This document shows, piece by piece, positions 13,265-18,159 of a DNA stretch of 18,159 bases. The stretch covers positions 1 to 18,159 of the forward strand of contig CAZKOF010000039.1 in the NCBI GenBank assembly GCA_964554335.1. The letters are read 5' to 3'. The notes under the pieces are model-generated. The model ran no database searches, had not been told where the DNA came from, and saw only the letters and a list, made by a program, of their open reading frames with translations. The translations under genes and the position numbers were made by a program. Within the stretch, counting starts at the first letter, position 1, and every line of letters begins with the position of its first letter. Source of the stretch: UBA3263 sp964554335. Its GTDB lineage: Bacteria > Bacteroidota > Bacteroidia > Bacteroidales > Muribaculaceae.

Positions 13265-15253
13265 ATGAGAACTAACCTTAGCTCTAAAATCAAACTCGAC
13301 AGCATCCCGAGCCGCTACTACGCCCCCGAAGATGAAATCGAGCTCGCGGCCATGACCCGCGAAGAGAAAATCGATACGCGTATCTACGAGTCCTCAAATG
13401 AGGGCGCGGAAGGTATCGCCGAGCACGTTATCCACGCTCTTGAACGTGCAGAAGCCAAGCGCAGGAAATTCGTTATGGCAATCGGCGCCGGCAACAGTGT
13501 AACCGGAGTATATGCCGCCCTGGTCGAGCTCTACAAAGCCGGCAAGGTCAGCTTCAAGAACACCATTGTTTTTAACCTCTGCGATTTCTATTCCGAAGGA
13601 GCTGCCGACGTTGCCAGCACCTTCGCCGCTCTCAAGAAAAGCTTCATCGACCTCGTCGATATCGACCCCAAGAACGTTCACTCATTCAATACTTCATGCC
13701 CCCGCCAGCAGGTCGGCGCAATGTGTCGTGACTATCAGACACAGATTGAAAACGCCGGCGGCCTCGACCTCTGCCTCTGTCAGATCGGCCCCCACGGCGC
13801 CCTCGGCCTGAACGAACCCGGAGCAACCGCCTCCAGCATCAGCCGCCTCGTGCTCCTCAGCGCCGAACAACGCCAGAACGCCACCAATGCCTATAAGGTA
13901 GAGCACGCCCCCACAACGGCCCTGACCCTCGGCATGCACGACATTCTCAGCTCGCGCCGCATCATCGCAATGGCTTGGGGCGAAAACCGCGCTGAAATCG
14001 TCGGCAAGACCGTTGAAGGGCCCGTGACCCCCAACGTTCCCGCCTCGCTGCTGCAAACCCATAGCCGCACGACCCTCGTTCTCGACATCAACGCCGCCGA
14101 AGGCCTGACGCGCATTTCCCACCCCTGGCTCGTAACCAACTGCGAATGGAACGACAAGCTCATCCGCCGCGCAATCGTATGGCTTTGCCAGCAAACCGGC
14201 AAACCGATTCTGAAGCTAACCAATCAGGATTATAACGACCACGGCCTCGGCGAACTCCTCGCAATCTTCGGCAGCGGCTACAATGTGAACATCAAAGTGT
14301 TCAACGAACTGCAGCACACGATTACCGGCTGGCCCGGCGGCAAACCCAACGCCGACGACACCTACCGTCCGGAGCGCGCAACCCCCTATCCCAAGCGCGT
14401 AATCGTGTTCTCACCCCACCCCGACGACGACGTCATCTCCATGGGCGGAACCCTGAAGCGCCTCGTTGATCAGGGCCACGACGTTCACGTCGCCTACGAA
14501 ACCTCGGGCAACATCGCTGTGGGCGACGAAGACATGATGCGCTACATCATGCTTAATGACTACATCGCTCCACTCTTCGGCTTCGACAACGACAACTTCA
14601 AAGCCAAGAGCAAGGAAATCAACGAATTCGTCACCAACAAGCAGAACGGCGACATAGACTCGGAAGATATCCGCACCATCAAGACCATGATTCGTCAGGC
14701 CGAGGCACGCACCGCATGCAAGTGGATTGGCGTGAAACCCGAAAACGTTCACTTCCTACGCCTCCCCTTCTATGAAACCGGCGCCATCAAAAAGGGAGAC
14801 CTCACCGAAAAAGACATCGCCATTGTGCGCGAACTCATCACCTCGGTGAAGCCCCATCAGATTTTCGTCGCCGGCGACCTTGCCGACCCCCACGGCACCC
14901 ATCGCGTATGCACTGACGCCGTTCTCGCCGTCATTGACGAATGCAAAGACGAAGAGTGGATGAAAGACTGCCGCATCTGGATGTATCGCGGCGCCTGGGC
15001 AGAATGGGAGATTGACCACATAGAAATGGCCGTGCCCATCTCGCCCGAAGAGCTCCGCTTCAAGCGCAACTCCATTCTCAAACACCAGAGCCAGATGGAG
15101 AACGCCCCTTTCCTGGGCGACGACGACCGCCTCTTTTGGCAGCGCGCCGAAGACCGCAACCGTGCAACCGCACAGCTCTACAGTTCGCTCGGTCTGGCCG
15201 AATATGAAGCCATGGAAGCATTCGTGCAGTATCACCCCATCCGCGAAGAATAA
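13265..15253 (+). CDS. NagB-like / PIG-L deacetylase fusion protein
   Basis: Cytosolic protein of 662 residues with two domains. The first (about 35-330) has the glucosamine-6-phosphate deaminase fold: phosphate loop GAGNSVTG (74-81), FNLCDFY (103-109) and QIGPHGALGLNEP (173-185). E. coli NagB has Asp72, Asp141, His143 and Glu148 at the active site; here these positions are Cys106, His177, Ala179 and Glu184, so normal deaminase chemistry is unlikely. The second domain (about 380-655) is PIG-L/LmbE: HPDDD (His385, Asp387, Asp388) and HGTH (His543, His546) supply the zinc site of N-acetylglucosamine deacetylases. Automatic annotation usually calls this Bacteroidota family glucosamine-6-phosphate deaminase; I would call it deaminase-like. 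A role in amino-sugar sensing or deacetylation is inference. Own promoter at 13195; strong terminator after it. GC-rich with many GCC/GAC/CTC codons, as expected of a highly expressed gene here. Confidence 0.9.
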   Translation: MRTNLSSKIKLDSIPSRYYAPEDEIELAAMTREEKIDTRIYESSNEGAEGIAEHVIHALERAEAKRRKFVMAIGAGNSVTGVYAALVELYKAGKVSFKNTIVFNLCDFYSEGAADVASTFAALKKSFIDLVDIDPKNVHSFNTSCPRQQVGAMCRDYQTQIENAGGLDLCLCQIGPHGALGLNEPGATASSISRLVLLSAEQRQNATNAYKVEHAPTTALTLGMHDILSSRRIIAMAWGENRAEIVGKTVEGPVTPNVPASLLQTHSRTTLVLDINAAEGLTRISHPWLVTNCEWNDKLIRRAIVWLCQQTGKPILKLTNQDYNDHGLGELLAIFGSGYNVNIKVFNELQHTITGWPGGKPNADDTYRPERATPYPKRVIVFSPHPDDDVISMGGTLKRLVDQGHDVHVAYETSGNIAVGDEDMMRYIMLNDYIAPLFGFDNDNFKAKSKEINEFVTNKQNGDIDSEDIRTIKTMIRQAEARTACKWIGVKPENVHFLRLPFYETGAIKKGDLTEKDIAIVRELITSVKPHQIFVAGDLADPHGTHRVCTDAVLAVIDECKDEEWMKDCRIWMYRGAWAEWEIDHIEMAVPISPEELRFKRNSILKHQSQMENAPFLGDDDRLFWQRAEDRNRATAQLYSSLGLAEYEAMEAFVQYHPIREE

Positions 15254-15275
15254 TTCATTATTGCACATCACATCT

Positions 15276-15310
15276 AACAGGGACGCTCCCCGCCGCGGAG
15301 CGTCCTTGTT
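15276..15310 (+). terminator. Terminator hairpin after the NagB-like gene
   Basis: AACAGGGACGCTCC (15276-15289) pairs with GGAGCGTCCTTGTT (15297-15310): 14 bp including one G-T wobble, loop CCGCCGC. It begins 22 bases after the stop. The T-richness is modest (TTGTTATAT), but the stem is strong and the site is right. Confidence 0.75.
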
Positions 15311-15401
15311 ATATACGATAAACCTTCGGCACAACCCAAACGTTATAACACCGACAGAAACCATAAACCCCAAAAAATCGGTACCAAGCCGAACAAAACA
15401 C

Positions 15402-15704
15402 ATGGAAGAATTTGCAAAACTGATTTCAAGCGAAATCCCCGTACTCGTGGACTTCCACGCAACATGGTGCGGCCCCTGCAAAATGCAGGGTCCCATTCTT
15501 GAAGAACTAAAGAAAAAAATCGGCGACAAAGCCAACATCATCAAGATTGACATCGACCGCAACCCCGACCTCGCAAACCGCTATCGCGTGCAATCTGTGC
15601 CCACTCTGATGATTTTCAAAAACGGCGACCTGAAATGGCGCGCATCGGGCCTGCATCAGGCAGCCGACCTCGAAGCGAAAATCAACGAAGCCCTCGCCGG
15701 CTGA
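15402..15704 (+). CDS. trxA: Thioredoxin
   Basis: Cytosolic thiol-disulfide carrier of 100 residues, the size of a minimal thioredoxin. The active site W22-C-G-P-C26 follows strand VLVDFHAT; the cis-proline is Pro67 (SVPTLMIF), and Asp17 sits where the buried Asp26 of E. coli Trx lies. There is no signal peptide or membrane segment, so it acts in the cytosol with thioredoxin reductase (not in the window). An upstream-extended frame exists, but it overlaps the NagB-like gene and the terminator, so ATG 15402 is chosen. I see no clear -33/-7 pair in 15311-15401; expression may come partly from read-through of the preceding hairpin. It ends before a strong shared hairpin. Confidence 0.95.
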   Translation: MEEFAKLISSEIPVLVDFHATWCGPCKMQGPILEELKKKIGDKANIIKIDIDRNPDLANRYRVQSVPTLMIFKNGDLKWRASGLHQAADLEAKINEALAG

Positions 15705-15730
15705 CACTCCCGAACCATAATCCATCTTAT

Positions 15731-15782
15731 AAAGAGCCGCGTCAGCTGCAAGAACATAGTGTCGCAGCTGACGCGGCCCTTT
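15731..15782. terminator. Bidirectional terminator between trxA and lipoprotein operon
   Basis: GCCGCGTCAGCTGC (15736-15749) and GCAGCTGACGCGGC (15764-15777) pair perfectly over 14 bp and extend, after one mismatch, through GAAA/CTTT-type pairs to 19 positions per arm. The loop is 14 bases. It lies 26 bases after trxA and 46 bases after the convergent DUF799 gene, so it can serve both. Confidence 0.75.
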
Positions 15783-15828
15783 AAGATTAGAATTTTAACA
15801 ACTTCAGGCTTGATTTGGTAATAAGATA

Positions 15829-16497
15829 TCATTTTTTTACCGAACCGGTGATTTTTGCTTTACCGGCCGGCATATTACCATCATTGCCAAAATTAGGGCT
15901 ATATTTACCCTCGGGCATATCCTGTAATATGAAATTGTTGCACCGACGGGCTACGACAACGTGGTCTGTCATTGCAGTTTGGAGCATATCGAGAGCCATG
16001 CCAAGCAGGCCGTTGTTATTCCCTGATGAGAAGCTGACTTTGACATCTCCTTCACGCTCCCATAGAATCTCGCCGGTATGTGCCGACTTGAGTGTATATT
16101 TGATGTCAACATTTATGTAGCTTAGAGCAGCTTTTTTCTCCCATTTATTTATCGTTGTAAAAAGCACGGCATCAGCACCGAACACGTTCTTGAACGGTTC
16201 AAGAGAACCATCAACAAAAAGTTCGCTATCGTATGCACTTTCTTGTTTAAGCAGGTTAAGCGCCATAAAGGTCGAGACAACATAATATCCCTTGTTATTA
16301 AGCGGCATGGCTAACGAACTGTAGAAGTAATCTTTTGCTTCTGCGTTAGTCGTATTATTGATTGGCGGCATTACCAAAATGGTTGTTGGCTTTTCTTCAT
16401 ACATCTTGGGATATTGTGCGGAACGAGTAACTTTAGGAGAGCAGGATGCCATTGTCAGCAAAACAACTGACATTAGTATGATATGATGAGCTTTCAT
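15829..16497 (-). CDS. DUF799 (GNA1162-like) lipoprotein
   Basis: Outer-envelope lipoprotein of 222 residues with lipobox M-A-S-C19. The TTILVMPPINNTTNAEAKDYF stretch after residue 37, then SLAMPLNNKGYYVV, is the DUF799 hallmark; the family includes the neisserial GNA1162 lipoprotein. The middle (about 105-160) has ADAVLFTTINKWEKK and IKYTLKSAHTGEILWERE, which echo the ABD-like fold of TolB/CsgG-type periplasmic domains. In many Gram-negative genomes DUF799 is encoded directly after a CsgG-family gene and a DUF4810 gene (family knowledge), exactly as here. The start overlaps the preceding gene by ATGA. Last gene of the operon, ended by the hairpin at 15731-15782. The function of the complex is unknown. 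Confidence 0.88.
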   Translation of the reverse strand: MKAHHIILMSVVLLTMASCSPKVTRSAQYPKMYEEKPTTILVMPPINNTTNAEAKDYFYSSLAMPLNNKGYYVVSTFMALNLLKQESAYDSELFVDGSLEPFKNVFGADAVLFTTINKWEKKAALSYINVDIKYTLKSAHTGEILWEREGDVKVSFSSGNNNGLLGMALDMLQTAMTDHVVVARRCNNFILQDMPEGKYSPNFGNDGNMPAGKAKITGSVKK

Positions 16498-16844
16498 TCT
16501 TTAATCGATTTAATAATTTTGGTAATGAAAAGAGTAGATTCGGGATATAGTTCAATCTCCTGCTTGAAGTTTTGCACGGCGGCATCTTTCTGACCCATTT
16601 GCATTTGCAGATAACCCAATTCGGCATACACCCCCGGAGCGACAACCTTGCGCGCTCCTGTTGGGCGGTTAATCATTTTCTGATATGACTCCAACAACTT
16701 TTGTTCTGTTTTTTCGTTGGGATTCTTCGTGTAGTCATACGATGTTTTCTCGTAGTTGTGCCAGGCATAAAGCTGGGAAGTGGATGTGCATGACGCGAGC
16801 ATCAGCCCAAGCACTCCAAATGAGTAGATAAGGAAACGTTTCAT
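16494..16844 (-). CDS. DUF4810 lipoprotein
   Basis: Small lipoprotein of 116 residues, lipobox L-A-S-C19. The motif LYAWHNYEKTSYDYTKNP (25-42) and the TPR-like helical pair VYAELGYLQMQMGQKDAAVQNF (73-94) identify DUF4810. It is the standard middle partner of CsgG-family and DUF799 genes. Both ends overlap neighbours by ATGA, so the three are very probably translated from one message in fixed ratio. It is probably anchored to the outer membrane on the periplasmic side: Thr and Ser follow the Cys rather than the acidic surface-export signal. Role unknown. Confidence 0.88.
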   Translation of the reverse strand: MKRFLIYSFGVLGLMLASCTSTSQLYAWHNYEKTSYDYTKNPNEKTEQKLLESYQKMINRPTGARKVVAPGVYAELGYLQMQMGQKDAAVQNFKQEIELYPESTLFITKIIKSIKE

Positions 16845-17188
16845 AAATTGATTATTTTAGACGTTTGTGTTGAAAGAAATATTTCGCTGTTATAAATCTG
16901 CTTGCCTGCGTGGCTGACTTTAACGGAATGGCGCCCCGGAGCAACCGATTGTGCGTGCGAATTAGGCTTGACTTTATCATTCTTAAGCTTCAATACTTTA
17001 TAGTCAAAATGCGTCTTGCCGTCAATATCTACAATGACTTCTTTGCCTGCAAGTTTGCCGTCAGAGGCAAAGTAGATGTATGCCTTGTCGTCCTGACCGC
17101 TGACAGTGCTGAAATTACCTGTTTTGCATGATGACAGAGAAATGATTCCGACGAGCCCTGCAATAGTGATTAAGCTTTTTAATTTCAT
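16841..17188 (-). CDS. Small lipoprotein of unknown family
   Basis: Lipoprotein of 115 residues, lipobox L-S-S-C21. The mature part is mostly predicted strand: DDKAYIYFASDG (33-44), KEVIVDIDGKTHFDY, then APGRHSVKVSHAGKQIYNSE and a C-terminal STQTSKIINL. The last 35 residues resemble a PEGA-type or transthyretin-like small beta sandwich (pGrhsVkVs...g..iy), but I cannot assign a named family. The start ATG 17188 is chosen because the signal peptide begins there; a longer frame overlaps the CsgG-family gene. It lies 13 bases after that gene and overlaps DUF4810 by ATGA, so it belongs to the operon. It is an extra member compared with the usual CsgG-DUF4810-DUF799 trio. Confidence 0.8.
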   Translation of the reverse strand: MKLKSLITIAGLVGIISLSSCKTGNFSTVSGQDDKAYIYFASDGKLAGKEVIVDIDGKTHFDYKVLKLKNDKVKPNSHAQSVAPGRHSVKVSHAGKQIYNSEIFLSTQTSKIINL

Positions 17189-17201
17189 GTGTTTGTCAAA
17201 T

Positions 17202-18107
17202 TTATTGTTCTTGAACTGTATATTTATCGAGTGAGTTAGCATCAATCTCGCCCCTGATAAGTTTAACGAACGATATTTCGGTCTCTGGAGTGTCGCCAAC
17301 TGAGGATATAACCTCTATGACTCCAACCTCCTTACCCGGGAGTTCTATGGACATACCGGTCTGGGGGTTCTTCACTTGTTTACCTTTTGTCATAATCGAC
17401 AGATGCACGCCCTCGGCGAGTCCCTGCAACGCGCCTCCGGCAATTATGATTCCGTCCTTATCATATGACAGGATGTATGATTTCCATTTCTTGTCTGCCA
17501 GTTTGTTAATAATATTTTCTACAAGTTGATCAATCGCGCCGCCTATGGCCTTATCACTGAGCGTAGCATCGAATCCTGCATGTCCACCTGTTCCTAATGC
17601 AGTTGATTTAGATGTCATCTCGGCTGAGCCTTTGGCTTCATCGCTGAAAATTATCTGACCCGTAGTGACGTCTACCAGACGAACAGACACTGCAGCCTCG
17701 ACCTGTTGGGTTTTAGTTGCGGTGAAAACGTTTGTCTGACTTGTAGTCTTACGTCCGAATTCCGTAATGGAGCCAATAATCACGTAGTCTGCTCCGATAG
17801 CCTGACATGCGGAACTACCATTTCGGTTTGCTTCTTCGATAAGCGCTGCCAAGTCGTTCCTCTCAAGCAAAATGAACTTGTCAGCAGCTCCTAATTTGGT
17901 TGAAAGCAAATCAAGCGCTTGTTTTCCCATTGGGTCATTCTTCTTGTCATAAAACAACCCTTTGCCATATTCTGTCTCGTTAGAGAATCTGCCGATGGCA
18001 ACTTTGAGTTTGAGTTTTTTGGGAGAGGAAGCGTTCTCGGGATTTGCTGTTACTGCAATGTCGTCGTTGCTGTTTGTCATTGCCCCGATTCCGGCAAAGT
18101 TTGTCAT
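17202..18107 (-). CDS. CsgG/HfaB family protein
   Basis: CsgG-like protein of at least 301 residues. The core KVAIGRFSNET (35-45), KFILLERNDL (77-86), IGADYVIIGSITEFG (104-118) and SVRLVDVTTGQIIFSDEAKG (141-160) match the family that forms the outer-membrane curli export pore. A C-terminal extension (about 207-290) with GIIIAGGALQGLAEGVHL and NPQTGMSIELPGKEVGVIEV looks like the small beta-barrel at the end of FlgT-type proteins. The stated start (ATG 18107) gives no signal peptide, odd for an exported lipoprotein. The same frame stays open to the window edge, so the true start may lie beyond it; a five-codon frame M-K-V-I-G at 18123-18106 stops in overlap with this ATG. No curlin-like repeat protein is present in the window. 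Confidence 0.85.
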   Translation of the reverse strand: MTNFAGIGAMTNSNDDIAVTANPENASSPKKLKLKVAIGRFSNETEYGKGLFYDKKNDPMGKQALDLLSTKLGAADKFILLERNDLAALIEEANRNGSSACQAIGADYVIIGSITEFGRKTTSQTNVFTATKTQQVEAAVSVRLVDVTTGQIIFSDEAKGSAEMTSKSTALGTGGHAGFDATLSDKAIGGAIDQLVENIINKLADKKWKSYILSYDKDGIIIAGGALQGLAEGVHLSIMTKGKQVKNPQTGMSIELPGKEVGVIEVISSVGDTPETEISFVKLIRGEIDANSLDKYTVQEQ

Positions 18108-18159
18108 TAACCTATAACTTTCATTGAAGTTACGTAATATCCCAGCCGATCTCTGCCAT

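Noticed and set aside
13694..14194. Long antisense frames inside the NagB-like/PIG-L gene
   Set aside because: They mirror the strong codon bias of the sense gene and show no recognisable protein pattern.

Overview
The window reads as a stretch of Bacteroidota chromosome, order Bacteroidales; a Muribaculaceae-like gut lineage is my guess from protein style. Evidence: -7 promoter elements of the TAnnTTTG type, no clear Shine-Dalgarno sequences, many lipoproteins, a GldB homologue, an amidase with a SPOR-like tail beside a single-MCE MlaD-family protein, and the NagB-like/PIG-L fusion typical of this phylum. I see no tRNA, rRNA, CRISPR array, insertion sequence or phage gene.

Layout. 1-2834 (+): a DUF4956 membrane protein, a possible 51-residue ORF coupled to it, and a large surface lipoprotein of the Cthe_2159 carbohydrate-binding beta-helix type. 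2835-3125: a gap with a structured hairpin and a promoter. 3126-3842 (+): a voltage-gated-type potassium channel. 3946-6791 (+): a 15-bp hairpin ending 1 nt before a GTG start, then a mannitol-dehydrogenase-family oxidoreductase and a FucP-like sugar transporter, a two-gene polyol/sugar unit. 6792-8183 (-): dnaA, whose stop codon directly abuts that of the transporter. 8471-10597 (-): N-acetylmuramoyl-L-alanine amidase followed by an MlaD-family protein, ended by an intrinsic terminator. 10598-10687: a divergent promoter region. 10688-13082 (+): a GldB-like lipoprotein overlapping replicative helicase dnaB. 13195-15310 (+): a well-formed promoter, the NagB-like/PIG-L fusion and a strong terminator. 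15402-15704 (+): thioredoxin. 15731-15782: a shared terminator hairpin. 15829-18107 (-): a tightly packed lipoprotein operon of CsgG-family protein, small unknown lipoprotein, DUF4810 lipoprotein and DUF799 lipoprotein.

Most of the centre is housekeeping: replication initiation and helicase loading, wall remodelling and envelope lipid transport. The parts most worth a second look are the CsgG/DUF4810/DUF799 cluster with its extra 115-residue lipoprotein, the NagB-like domain that has lost its deaminase catalytic residues while its fused deacetylase keeps the zinc motif, the hairpin and four-codon mini-ORF sitting on the mannitol-dehydrogenase start, and the unrecognised small ORF at 722-877. 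Gene starts were moved to internal ATGs where a promoter or signal peptide demanded it (DUF4956, GldB, NagB-like, thioredoxin, small lipoprotein).
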